DNA of 33,947 nt from Jimgerdemannia flammicorona (lineage: Eukaryota; Mucoromycota; Endogonomycetes; Endogonales; Endogonaceae): assembly GCA_003990745.1 (NCBI GenBank), contig RBNI01000310.1:1-33947 (forward strand). The letters are read 5' to 3'. The notes under the pieces were generated by a model that was not told where the DNA came from, did no database searches, and saw only the letters and a list, made by a program, of their open reading frames with translations. Each line of letters starts with the position of its first letter. Positions within the stretch are counted from its first letter, which is position 1. The translations under genes were made by a program, and so were the position numbers. Positions 1 through 10,100 of this stretch are shown piece after piece.

Positions 1-149
1 TCTTAGACAAGCGAGTCCGATACCGTCGCACAGAATACCTAGTCAAGTGGATGGGCTACCCTGAATATGACGCCACTTGGGAACCTGCCACCAATCTCAA
101 GAACTCTCAAGACCTCATCCAAGAGTTTGAGCAAAAAGGAACTCATTGA
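1..149 (+). CDS. C-terminal chromodomain of Ty3/gypsy integrase (partial)
   Basis: Read in the frame starting at base 3, this is an open C-terminus ending in TGA at 147-149. It shows the chromodomain core: a tyrosine-rich strand, then EYLVKWMGYP, then a TWEP motif and a closing helix (LIQEFEQ). In chromoviruses this domain follows the integrase core and directs integration by binding histone marks. No lesion is visible in the 48 codons present. The rest of the polyprotein lies upstream of the window. Confidence 0.9.
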   Translation, partial: LDKRVRYRRTEYLVKWMGYPEYDATWEPATNLKNSQDLIQEFEQKGTH

Positions 150-462
150 CTGCCCATGAGGTTCTCCCCTTGGATAGTAGATGATCTACTGTGCTGATCA
201 GGCACATTACACATCGGGGCTCTCTAAGGGATACAGCATCAGAAACAAGAGATATAGGAGAACTCTATAAATCCTGCAACCAACGAGGTTCGAACCAGTT
301 CTCATCCGATCAAGATGATACTTTGGCCCTCGCCTTATACAAGGATGGCCAATCCTTGCCAATGAGTCGATATATTTAATTTGAGGATTCTTTTAGCCTT
401 ATTGTTTATTATGTATAACTTTGAGAATTCAACAAGGACATTGATTCTTAAGGAGGGGGAGA

Positions 463-866
463 TGTAACATTTTAGCATAGTTTATTTCTTTTCTCTGTCT
501 TTCTTGAATATTCTATAATCTTCTGGCACTTTCCGCATACTTAGAAATCCCCTTCTTGGCACCGAGCATTAACTAGTACTTATTTAGTTAGTCACTGAAT
601 GTCCTGGAAACTTGTAGAACTTTATTCATCATCATTTGTCATCTTTGCCGAGAACTTTCCTCTTGGCATTTTCCTTTGATTTCTCAGATCCTTCCAGATC
701 CTTCTTTCAGATCTTGTATAAATATCTCCTTTGTTCTCATGAATAAAGCTTCAGAATATTTTCTCTCAGAAATCCTTCGAGAACACTTGAACCCTTAGTA
801 TCTCTTTGAGCTACTTAGGATTACCAGAACCAGTCGCTTTCTCATTAAGAAACTAGAACTGTTACA
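463..866 (+). repeat. 3' long terminal repeat (404 bp)
   Basis: It begins TGTAACA and ends TGTTACA, which are perfect inverted terminal heptamers with the usual TG...CA ends, directly after the polypurine tract. Inside are a TATA-like TATAAATA near 717 and an AATAAA polyadenylation signal near 742, in the order expected for U3 and R. The partner 5' LTR is outside the window, so insertion age cannot be estimated here. Confidence 0.88.
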
Positions 867-1106
867 CATTGTATCATATATGGAGATTGCCCATTTATAG
901 TATATGAGCATCAGCAACAACGAAATAGGACCATTGCCGATGAGTGACAGTATTGTATTCTCCTGGATAACAAATGATAGCTACTAGATTCAGATTGTAA
1001 CTACTGGTTATTGGTGTAGTTTTATTCAAATACATTTACTAATTATATTGTTATGATATATATACTTGAATTTTTGTTGTACTAAATGTGATAGGGTATT
1101 CATTGT
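867..1106. other. Spacer with no gene seen
   Basis: AT-rich DNA after the LTR. I see no coding frame, RNA gene or repeat that I can support. Confidence 0.5.
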
Positions 1107-1718
1107 TCATGGATCATCTATGGTTGGTTCTCCATTGTCATACCAATCATCCTCAAAGGTTTCTTCATCGTCATACCAATCATCCTCAAAGGTTTCTTCA
1201 TCATCAGACCAATTATCATAAAAGGTTGGTTCTCTATTGGCATACCCTGCGACTCGTAGACAGACATCCACTAGTCCTGCAACAATCATAATGCCCATCG
1301 TAACAAAACTGAAAAGTCTTTCAATCTGTACTTGGACGATGCTGATGCCAACGCCAATACAAGAGCTACAACTATTGTCTAGGGTTGGTTCTCCATCATT
1401 AACAGTTGGTGGTGGGGTTTGAGGATGAACACAATGGGGATATCTCCAATCATAGCTATCATCGTCATCATCGTCATCGTCATCATTGTTGTTATCATTA
1501 TTGTTGTTATCACTATGATTGGAGATATCCCCATTGTAGTTGTTATCATCAGGGTTATTGTTGGTATCAGCAGTGCACCAGATTTGGTCATGGGCTTGTA
1601 TGATATTGATATAGATGATTACATGGAGTGGGCACTTGGTTTTGATGGAAATCCAAAGGATCACGATTGGAGAGCTGGTTTTTCTGTAGACAGTTTGCAT
1701 ATTTGCTGTTCTGAGCAT
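1107..1718 (-). CDS. Doubtful ORF with acidic repeats and one possible membrane segment
   Basis: A 203-codon uninterrupted frame on the minus strand. The middle holds long Asp/Asn runs encoded by (ATC)n/(GTT)n DNA, then a hydrophobic stretch around LFSFVTMGIMIVAGLV that could span a membrane. The C-terminus has 11-residue acidic repeats (DDEETFEDDWY) from 33-bp direct repeats. Low-complexity DNA often keeps frames open by chance, and shorter frames are also open on the other strand. I recognise no family and find no intron signals. It may be simple-sequence DNA rather than a gene. Confidence 0.25.
   Translation of the reverse strand: MLRTANMQTVYRKTSSPIVILWISIKTKCPLHVIIYINIIQAHDQIWCTADTNNNPDDNNYNGDISNHSDNNNNDNNNDDDDDDDDDSYDWRYPHCVHPQTPPPTVNDGEPTLDNSCSSCIGVGISIVQVQIERLFSFVTMGIMIVAGLVDVCLRVAGYANREPTFYDNWSDDEETFEDDWYDDEETFEDDWYDNGEPTIDDP
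1137..1225 (+). repeat. 33-bp tandem repeat, about 2.7 copies
   Basis: Units start at 1137, 1170 and 1203. The first two are nearly identical (ACCAATCATCCTCAAAGGTT core); the third is diverged and partial. The unit length is a multiple of three. Confidence 0.85.
1431..1537. repeat. 25-bp perfect inverted repeat around an ATC/GTT microsatellite
   Basis: Arms 1431-1455 and 1513-1537 are exact reverse complements (ACAATGGGGATATCTCCAAT...). The 57-bp loop is built of ATC and GTT triplets. It could form a strong hairpin. No function is evident. Confidence 0.85.
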
Positions 1719-1802
1719 TGTAGGTCCAGAATGAACCTTTTTAACCCTTTGGTCGTCATTGGTTTGAGTACTTGTTTGGCCAAGATAGGGGGTTTGACTT
1801 AA

Positions 1803-4050
1803 ATGGTGCTGACTTTAGCATCTGAGAAAATTTCTCAGTATTGTACAATTATTGCAACTTCATGTAAATAATATGGATAGAACTTATGATGACAGTGATG
1901 TTTATATGGCATATCTACTATATTGCCCTCTGTCTCAAACATGGATGTATGAGGCAGAGGCACTATGGAACTTGGATAATACTCTCTTACTTAGTGATCA
2001 CTTTTATACATAGTGATAAGTGTATACAATAGACTCTGATATATGAGTTCGGAACAGAGTCTCTTTTGGACAGCATGAGAACTAATTTATTTATAAATGA
2101 TATAACCTAGTTTGGGTTGTATTTAAGCCTCCTGTCAAAACAGTCATGTTGAGTTCTGACATCATCCTTTCTTTCCGCAAAACAAACATCCAACTAACAT
2201 GTCATACCATCCTACAACAACAACAACTACTATTTCATTTGGTAGGAAATAAACTCTCTTCAATCTCTTTAATCACTACAACTACCCCTCCCTTTACTAA
2301 TCACTCTCATGTTTATAACTCTTTCTTAGATTCTACAAGAATTCACCCAGCATTCTTCCAACAGCAATGTCAATCTGTTGCTTTCGCCACTACAACTACA
2401 ATATCTAGTTTAGAATATAATGTTGCCAAATTGAGTCCCATCTTTTTTGGGTACCCGACTACACCGAGCAGGGGCAGTACTCACTCAAACAATAAATGTA
2501 GGCTATGACGTCAAGTTGAGCTTGATGTGCATGTCAATGGCATCCACTTTGTGACCACACTGACCACTACTACCACAGCACTGTATACTTGTATTGTACA
2601 CATATAATACATTTATTTGATAAATAAAACATAGTTATTGGCTTAAAAATTCGTCCCTCCCAATTGCTGTCATCTCGCCATTACTGAGGCAACAAATATA
2701 TCTGCTAGGTCAGAGAGTAGTAGTGGGGAAGAATGAGATGATTAATAACAGAAAGAAAAAGATTAATCAATGTGAGGAGGCTTAGTTTTTACCCCTCAAG
2801 AGCACCTATACAACCTCGACATAGTCACGATGCAAAGCAGTCAGCGTCTAAAGTGCCCCAAATTTTGGATAATAACCCATATTGAAATATTACTCAGAAT
2901 TGTCAAAATTCTCATAACATCACACATCCAATTATACTGAGGTGTTGACTTTGGGGGGTCAATAATAGAAATACACAGAGTTTTTTGATAGATTACACAT
3001 GATGAGGCTTCTGTGCTAGGGATAAATACTAGCTAGTATAACCCTGGGCGAGTAATGTTGATTCCAAATTAGTGATATAATTGTTCCAGGCCCACTACGT
3101 CAGCATCGGAGAAAGTGCATTCACGTGGATGGGATAATTCCATCCATGTGAATGCACTTTCTCTGACGCTGATGTCACTAGTAGTTGAATTGGTCAGTAG
3201 ACACAGCCACCTACGAATATTTACAACAATCAAATTTATTGGTAATTGTGCTAGAGCTACCAAACTTTACATCCTAAAATGAATATAATCTTCTTATTTA
3301 GGTTGGATAATGAGGAAGGGGTTTCTCATTCTTTGCTTGTACACATTGAAGTATCGATGGAAGGGATCTCGTGATATGTGACTCAGTTGAAAGATTACCC
3401 AGAAATAGGCTTCTATCATTACACATTATGCAAGTCAAGTATTTTATCTATGTCATCAACTGGATCATGACCTTTGGATGACCATCAGATATCTGTCAAT
3501 AAATAATTTGTTTGGACATATGATCACAAATAAAAATGACTTATAAGTTGCTTGTTACAATATGACAACTCTTACAAGAAAAGCCTTATATTCAACAGCA
3601 TTTATGCCACTAAACACATTGACAAGAGGCTCTCGCCTGGAGTTGTGTGCCAATACATATGAAGCAGACGAGGTGTCAAGGTTCTCTGTATGTCCATTGG
3701 ATAAAGAACTTGAATGAACTATATACATTCATATCCGATGTGTCAGACTAAGTGAGCTCCAAAATCTGCACAATGCTGACTAGTTATGACACTGATTTAT
3801 TATACAAGGTAATAATCCCTGACAACACTGGTAGAACCACTACCAGTATTGTCTGTAAACTGCGCTTTTGCACGGCAATAAATGGCTAATGTATTTTTGG
3901 TTATGTTCTTTGTTTGCCCCCTTTATTTATGCCTTTCCACATGTTTTCCGTTTATTTTGACTCTGGTTCTGGGTTTGCTCCCTTGATACCTGCTGGGCCT
4001 TCTTCCTTCTCCATAAGCTGGGTAATTGAATCTCTCACTAAGCTTGTGTT
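1803..4050. other. Long stretch without a supported gene
   Basis: Apart from the hairpin at 3091-3181, I find no frame with domain similarity, consistent splice sites or codon pattern. The segment near 2100-2640 has TATA-like and CA-rich sequence with short frames that are closed repeatedly. It may contain decayed repeats I cannot name. Confidence 0.5.
3091..3181. repeat. Palindromic hairpin element, copy A (intact)
   Basis: Two arms of roughly 40 bp meet almost without a loop: GAGAAAGTGCATTCACGTGG on the left and its near complement on the right. Two related copies occur in this window, at 6506-6592 and about 20915-20973. Similarity continues a little beyond the arms (a cACAGnCAC block to the right of A and B), so the mobile or conserved unit may be slightly longer than the palindrome. 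Confidence 0.9.
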
Positions 4051-4162
4051 GTCAGCTTTTTATCTATAAAGATTAGAATTAGTAGAGCAAACGATTTGTT
4101 TTAGATATAGTTATCTAAATAATTGCCTGTGAAAATGATGATATATCATAGAACGTGTATTG

Positions 4163-4249
4163 TTGGCTTTTTATCTCTAAACATTAGCTCATTGGTAGAG
4201 CAACTTATTTTACACATATGCTGATAGTGGTTCAAATTTACTTCAGGGT
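4163..4249 (+). repeat. tRNA-like relic, possibly a SINE head
   Basis: 4184-4201 reads TTAGCTCATTGGTAGAGC, a good match to the D-arm/box A of a tRNA. 4229-4239 reads GGTTCAAATTT, a box B/T-arm match about 27 bases after box A ends. The acceptor stem does not pair, so it is not a working tRNA. The preceding GCTTTTTATCT and a decayed box A also occur about 115 bp upstream (4053-4105), giving a diverged tandem copy. This fits a tRNA-derived SINE or tRNA pseudogene. Confidence 0.45.
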
Positions 4250-4353
4250 AAATATATTTTGTATTGATATAATAGATAGGAAATATAGATATGTTTATCC
4301 ATAATGTTTTGGAATATACATCCCCCAAAACATCTAGACAATGGAGCATTGTA

Positions 4354-4800
4354 TTATTTACATGGTTTGAGCTCACCGAGCTCATCTAGTATGCGAAACA
4401 ATTGACACACTATCTGCTCTGTTTTGTCATCATCGGCTGATGCAGCAGCAATGCCATCAGTATTTAGTGCTTCGATATTTGCACCATTGCAAAGTAGGGC
4501 AATGAGTATAATAGCATCTCACTCGTCTTTGGTAGTGGTGGCAGTAATATTTGGAGTGTGTGTGTTTCTGTAGTGTTTCAGGTGACAATATCCACCCTTC
4601 AAGCATTACTACAGTATTATAGGAAATACGATCAACTGCTGTATGTAATGGTGTATTGCCAAAAAGCTCTGGGCTAATTAGCGAAGTTGCATTAATCAAT
4701 GCTTGGACATTTTCGACGTCACTAATTACACCACGCTTAAGCCATCTCAATACATGTAATGGACTAATACTTTTGAGTGATTCAGGATAATGTGTGGAAG
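4354..4800 (-). pseudogene. Ankyrin-repeat protein, broken
   Basis: The first part reads in one frame as SPLHVLRWL, a helix pair, then FGNTPLHTAVD, the canonical ankyrin G-x-TPLH-x-A start, then a helix ending near 4590. After about 4570 homology continues in another frame (ALLCNGANIEALNTDG, a second ankyrin turn), so there is a frameshift. That frame carries an in-frame TGA at 4519-4521 and ends at TAA 4354-4356. Ankyrin repeats bind proteins; no partner or fused domain is visible. About two repeats remain. The upstream end is not resolved, and an intron across the shift is possible but I see no good GT-AG pair. Confidence 0.65.
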
Positions 4801-4970
4801 GGGTTTAGATGAGGGTTTTGTATGTCCAATAATATATTTATTTATCAAATATGAAATTGGCCTTTCCTTCTATCAAAGGAGGGAATATCAATAAACAGTA
4901 TAGCCATGATAGAAATTTCATCTAAATCTTGTGGATAGATAGTATCATAATAGGTGCTGACTACAACAGA

Positions 4971-6095
4971 TCATTTGGGGTTACTATACCAAATTATATT
5001 GCTATATTGTTTGGCATTATACCATTCCGAAATGATGTCATACTCTGAATTTTTTAGGTCATACTCATACCACACCGCACTGGGGCAAAACGTCTCAACA
5101 ATGAGAGTCTGCATATTATCATCTCTATCCTTAATATTGAAGATGGGTGTGATCTCTACACCAAGCCCCAGATCATTGGCAATGGCATATAGTGTGCAAT
5201 CACACCCCAGGAGCATTTTGGGAAATGTTCTCGTAAATTCCTCTGCCTTGTCATAGTCTGGTATGAGTGGATATACATGTTGTAAGCCAAAGGCAAGCAC
5301 ACCGCCATTGGACAAGAAACCTGGACAGGCGATAGCTGTGTTGAGGGTCTTGTATAGGGACAGATGTCCAAGATTGAGGCTCGATATTGTTGGGACATCA
5401 TGGTGCAATGTAAGGTTGTATGTGAGCATGATACCGAAGCCAGATGTGAGTGGATAGATGGCATATGTACATTCCTTGCAAAATGCTGTCTATTGGATCT
5501 TTTCAGCATCCTTTGACCAGTCAAATGAGTTGGTAGTGCTCTCGTGTCGCACAATGAGTTGGCCACCACAGCGGATTATTGGCAGATAGACAATAAGCAA
5601 AAGGTTGCCATTGTTGTGTGGGGTCTCATGATATGTCCTTCCGTGGGATGTGTGGATGGTGAGATTCAGCAGCTGTGGAATGATAGTTGCATGAACTGGG
5701 GCCATATATTGGCGGACATCCTCTACAATTCCATATAGCATTAGATTGAAGCTGAGCGAGAAGGTGTGGGGGAGCATATAGAGCACATCACCAGAGTATG
5801 GTCGATATCTGCTAATGTTTCGTGTCTGGCCATGGAGGGGTCTCAGAGTTCTTGGGACAGATTCCCTCAGATGGTTGTTAGAACATGCCTCTAATAATGG
5901 TTTCAGCTGTATATCGGTACATGGAAAATCAACAAAGCTTGTAAGTTGGTTCTTGGTTGTAAAGAAGAGGTGACGATGGCTGGGCTGTAGCAATACAGAG
6001 CCACCTAATGCGAACACGCTTTCACCATGACTGTAATCATCACCCAGCTTTTGTAGCAGCATGTCTTGGCTTATCTCAGTGAGAGTTTTTATCAT
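4971..6095 (-). pseudogene. Fungal 2OG-Fe(II) dioxygenase-like protein with one in-frame TAG
   Basis: From the first in-frame ATG (6095) to TGA at 4971-4973 the frame is open for about 374 codons except for one TAG at 5487-5489. The N-terminal part leads to LLLIVYLPI, then GGQLIVRHES...FDW, then IQ-stop-TAFCKEC, then PLTSGFGIMLTYNL. This is the signature order of a large fungal family of prolyl-4-hydroxylase-type oxygenases. In that family the residue after IQ is tryptophan, so TGG to TAG is the likely change. The family's Cys-Glu-His segment reads CTYAI here, so a metal-binding histidine appears lost, which argues against catalysis. There are no introns and no frameshift. The frame is also open upstream to about 6140, where it meets CRN-like DNA. 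Confidence 0.78.
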
Positions 6096-6124
6096 AGCTG
6101 TCTGAGAGTGTGTGTGTGATAATC

Positions 6125-6290
6125 GAGAAGACACCTGCACCTCATCGAATGTGATTGGGATGACCTTTTATTCTTGTGGGGATACATTACCAGTATACTG
6201 ATGAATGAGACACTGAAATTCATCTCAGCACCATATTTCAGATCAAGGCATTCCAGTATCTTGGCCCACTTTTCCTTGCACCTTTTGTGG
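6125..6290 (-). pseudogene. Two short CRN (Crinkler) fragments
   Basis: 6129-6165 matches the CRN body near 18299-18330 at DNA level and still encodes IPITFDEVQ, like the Walker B region IPIAFDEAQ there. 6178-6285 matches the CRN C-terminal segment at 16985-17095 (shared GATACAT-ACCAGTATAC). In the intact gene these segments are over 1 kb apart, so this is a deletion remnant. It lies immediately upstream of the dioxygenase frame. It encodes nothing complete. Confidence 0.6.
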
Positions 6291-6505
6291 ATACATTACA
6301 AAACGTTTACTATGGTAAAATAGTAAACTTTATAAGACTGTTACTGTGGTATGTTATCCTTCATTAAGAGTACCATCATTCACCTATAATACATATCATG
6401 AGGTCTGCCCAGAATGCTAGTTGAAATTGTTATCCACACACTGCTATGCTTATAAAGGTGTGGGTAGAACTAGTAGTTGGTCTATTTGTTTGAGGTATAT
6501 CAGTG

Positions 6506-6592
6506 GGAGTGGCATCATCATTGGGGAAAGTGCATTCACATGGATGGGATTATCCCGTCCACGTAAATGCACTTTCTCTGATGTATATGTCA
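6506..6592. repeat. Palindromic hairpin element, copy B (intact)
   Basis: Same core as copy A: GGGGAAAGTGCATTCACATG on the left arm and the near complement ending GCACTTTCTCTGATG on the right. Several differences from copy A fall at corresponding sites of the two arms, leaving the fold intact. Confidence 0.88.
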
Positions 6593-6828
6593 TTATTAAT
6601 TTGAAACACAGTCACAACTTGTAAAGAAATATAAACCATAGTTTCTCTACTTGTCACATGACCATAGTTCTCCCAGGAGAACTATGAAACTGTAGCTATT
6701 GGTTAGAGTTGGAATGACATAATTCATTATCACATAATTTCAGTCTGCAAAATGAGATTGTTGCAGATCAAAATCATGTGATACTCTTTGTTGTACAGAG
6801 TACTAATTGGTCAGAAGCAGTGATGCCA

Positions 6829-7020
6829 TCAAAAATACACCCAGAAGATGGCTGACTTCCTAGCGAAAATGTTCTTGAGAACTTTGTTACCATGAATATA
6901 CTTCACCGTTAATGCATGTTCAGCCAACCCATCTTTTTCATCAAACATTTTGTTAGCAGATCTGGCAAATAGCATTCGAAAAGCCTCCTGGCATATGCTA
7001 TATATCCACAATGTCTCCCC
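6829..7020 (-). CDS. Short unrecognised frame, possible exon remnant
   Basis: About 60 codons open on the minus strand with protein-like composition (CQEAFRMLFARSANKMFDEK, then AEHALTVKYIHGNKVL). It lies 129 bp beyond the TERT stop codon and is in no splice relation to it that I can support. I do not recognise the family. It may be a fragment of another decayed gene or chance. Confidence 0.3.
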   Translation of the reverse strand, partial: GETLWIYSICQEAFRMLFARSANKMFDEKDGLAEHALTVKYIHGNKVLKNIFARKSAIFWVYF

Positions 7021-7148
7021 ATATGAGTTCTGTTTTTGGGAGTATTAGATATATTGGAAAATCAATTTTTTAAAGATATATGTAATATTATTAATTGATA
7101 AACAGATTTGTATTTTTAAAATAAAATATCGTCAAAATCCATATTCAG

Positions 7149-10100
7149 TCATCTTTCAACTACTGCAGCCACTTGTTTATATATATGTTCAAAGTGAGTG
7201 TTATCCAACAAAGTCTGTTCCAAGACCTGTAATATGGTAGAAAATCCAGTTTGCTTCTTCAGGAGAACGATATAAAATGCATGTGCTCCAAGCCTATTTT
7301 TAAATATATTAGATTGATTTTTAATATATCAACTCAAACTATATATGTATATTACGTACCATATAACATGATTTTCGGTAATATCACAATAATTTTTGGG
7401 TATTTGTAATTTGGTATAACGCGATTGCAGGCGCGAATAACCAAAATTTAGAATTGCAAAGATGATGCCTATAGAGAATAATGAAAAAAAATTAGACCAT
7501 GATTTGATTTTTATTTTATAACAAATTAATATGAACTTACCCATCAAGAAATCCTCATTTTTACAGTGTAGTGCTGCAACATGGCAATAAAACTTTATTG
7601 CACATAATAAGAAGTTTTGATAGACGTTTCGCAGAATTGTGTGTGTCGAGTTCAGCCCAGGATTGATAAAAATGGTGTGATATTTGTGTTTCAGCAGGCT
7701 ATTTTAGTACAAAACATATAATTAGTATCATTAAAAGAACGTGTATAACTATTTAATAATTAACTTACTCAAACATTCTATAAATCAATGCCTCTCCGGG
7801 ACATGCGTTCCCTGCTGTAATGGCATCCCCCACATAGTTCCCACGCCATACCGAATTATCAACCATAACATCGAGCATTTTGATATGTATTTTTAGTCTA
7901 CACCAAGAGAAATCTGTACAATGCGGAAGTAAATACAAGTAAAATATACACATAAAACATCTGAATACTATTTTACTCACATGAAGATCGGACCTTGGGT
8001 ACCTTAGTACCATTAATATGGATATCAAAATTTACCAAACTCTTTTCTTTGTTAATGGAACACCTGTATTTGCGGATACCTAATTTGTAAAAATGGGTGC
8101 ACCAATTACAATTTGACGTATAAAAATGCTAGACTTGACATTTTTATACACTAAAATATATACTTGCCTGTATGCATTATCTCTAAAAACCTTTTGACAT
8201 ACATCTTGGATGTACTTATATAAAAGAAATCATCAACATAATATAACAATATCTGTATAATATAATAACATTAATTATAAAATAGTACCCATAGTACATC
8301 AATTATAATTATAAATACCCCATTTTTATCATCGTCTACAAATGATAATTCTTTTTGCTTCATGTCTGCATAGTAGTAACTAAAAAATATATACGTGAGT
8401 ATTAAATATATACAAACACATTGAAATACTTAAATATGTACCTGTATAAAATGGACGATAGGCAGGAGCCTTGTGGAATACCAACAGTTTGTTTGTAAAC
8501 CTCGCCACCAATCTATGAACAAAAATTTGATACATAAAAATACTAGACTCGACATTTTTATGCATTAAATTGTGATTGGTCTAAACATAAACCAATAAGA
8601 TACCTTAATTTTATTCTCGCATAAATGTTCGTTGATCAAATCCAGAACTTCCTTAATGGTAATCTTTGAATGAAAGACCTGTTTATAGAAATTATTATTA
8701 ATAACTACCAAAAAAACCCCCTCAATAATAATAATTATAAATCATACCCAATCACAGAAAATAGTGTTTTTCGATGTTTGCGATAGATATTCGGCAAACT
8801 TGGGAAATTGTGGAAAATATTCGTGTGCCCTTGATTTGTGTGATATAGTTAGTTGCCCCAAAGTCGATGATATGGCACTATACCCTGTGATATTATAATC
8901 AGCCTATTTTAAAAATATACGTTAATATACAAGTGGGTTGTATATGATTAATATTATATAGATGATACAATACCCATTCTTTCCATTGCAGTATTTCCTT
9001 GATGATTTCCTTGAGCTTGTGAGTGTTTATAGTATCAAAACAATTGGCTACATCAACCTTGGCGATATAAACTAGATTGTTTTTCCTATTAATAAAAAAA
9101 AATTAATTTAAATCAATTTGAAATAACTTATATAATAAAAGTATATACCAATTTTATTTATAGCTTTTGAAATATCGATAGATGTCATCGATTCTGCCAA
9201 GAGCTCTGTATAAAATTTCTGGATGTTTTGACTTTAAATCTAAAATATTAAAAACTTGATCTGTTTAGAAGTTAAAATTATAATTGTGATATACCTTGAC
9301 AAGTCCAAGAATACTCAATGGAGCTTTTAACATTCCATTTATTGATTCGTAATAAGGCGCCATTGGCCTATTGGTATCGGGATAGCATCTATTTTCATTC
9401 TAAACATTGATGGGTGGTTTAAACATTATTTTATTGAATATAATAATTATCAAACTTATAAACTAGGGAACTCGATACAATGATTTCTTCCAAAAGCTAA
9501 TTCATTACAATGTAAAATATAAGCAAATCAAAAGATTTACAATACCATGTTAAAACGTTTTGCAAGGTTGCAAATAACTCATAATGAATTAGCTTTTGGA
9601 AGAAATCATTATGTTGAGCTCCCTAGTTTGTGAGAAAGGTAATCACTCTTGTATGACAAAAAAAAAATGTGAATATTTGGTTAGTTTCATATATATATAT
9701 TATCTAAAAACTAAATTAATCATATTTCCATACCAAAGACATCTTTTCATATTTATATGATATTTCCTTTCGAAACGATGTAACAATTGTATTCCACAAA
9801 TCATTTCGGAAATAAAAGATGTGATTTCGATATGGTGATGTATCGGTCACATAGAAATTGTTCTAAATTTTCATAGTAAAAAAAAAAACGTATTTGCGTT
9901 AAAAAAAAAAGGATTTCACATTGGATTACTATTGGGTTGCCTGTTTATAACAATATCTTTAAGAGCAGAATCATGAACGAATAAAATATCTAGTAGAGAA
10001 ACTCCATCAAGATTTCGTGTCGTTTCTGTATCTCGCCGATATGAATATGTACCGGACTGGGTCCATCTCAAGGTCCAAGCCAGCCACAATCTTTCATCCT

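Larger units (their letters stand above)
1..866 (+). mobile_element. 3' end of a chromodomain Ty3/gypsy LTR retrotransposon
   Basis: The element enters from the left edge. It contains the last codons of the integrase (a chromodomain), about 310 bp of untranslated DNA, a purine-rich polypurine tract (AGGAGGGGGAGA at 451-462) and a complete 3' LTR. The order chromodomain, polypurine tract, LTR is that of fungal chromoviruses. The 5' part is outside the window, so activity cannot be judged. I see no clear coding in 150-450. Confidence 0.9.

Noticed and set aside
280..300. tRNA T-arm (GGTTCGAACC)
   Set aside because: No box A at the right distance on either strand; it lies in the untranslated end of the LTR element.
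1419..1802. Plus-strand Ile/Val-rich frame resembling a membrane protein
   Set aside because: Its hydrophobic part is only the ATC/GTT microsatellite read in one frame.
3060..3263. Small proteins containing ESAFTWM/LSHPRECTFS-like peptides at the three hairpins
   Set aside because: The shared peptides come from the palindromic repeat itself; flanking codons show no common protein.
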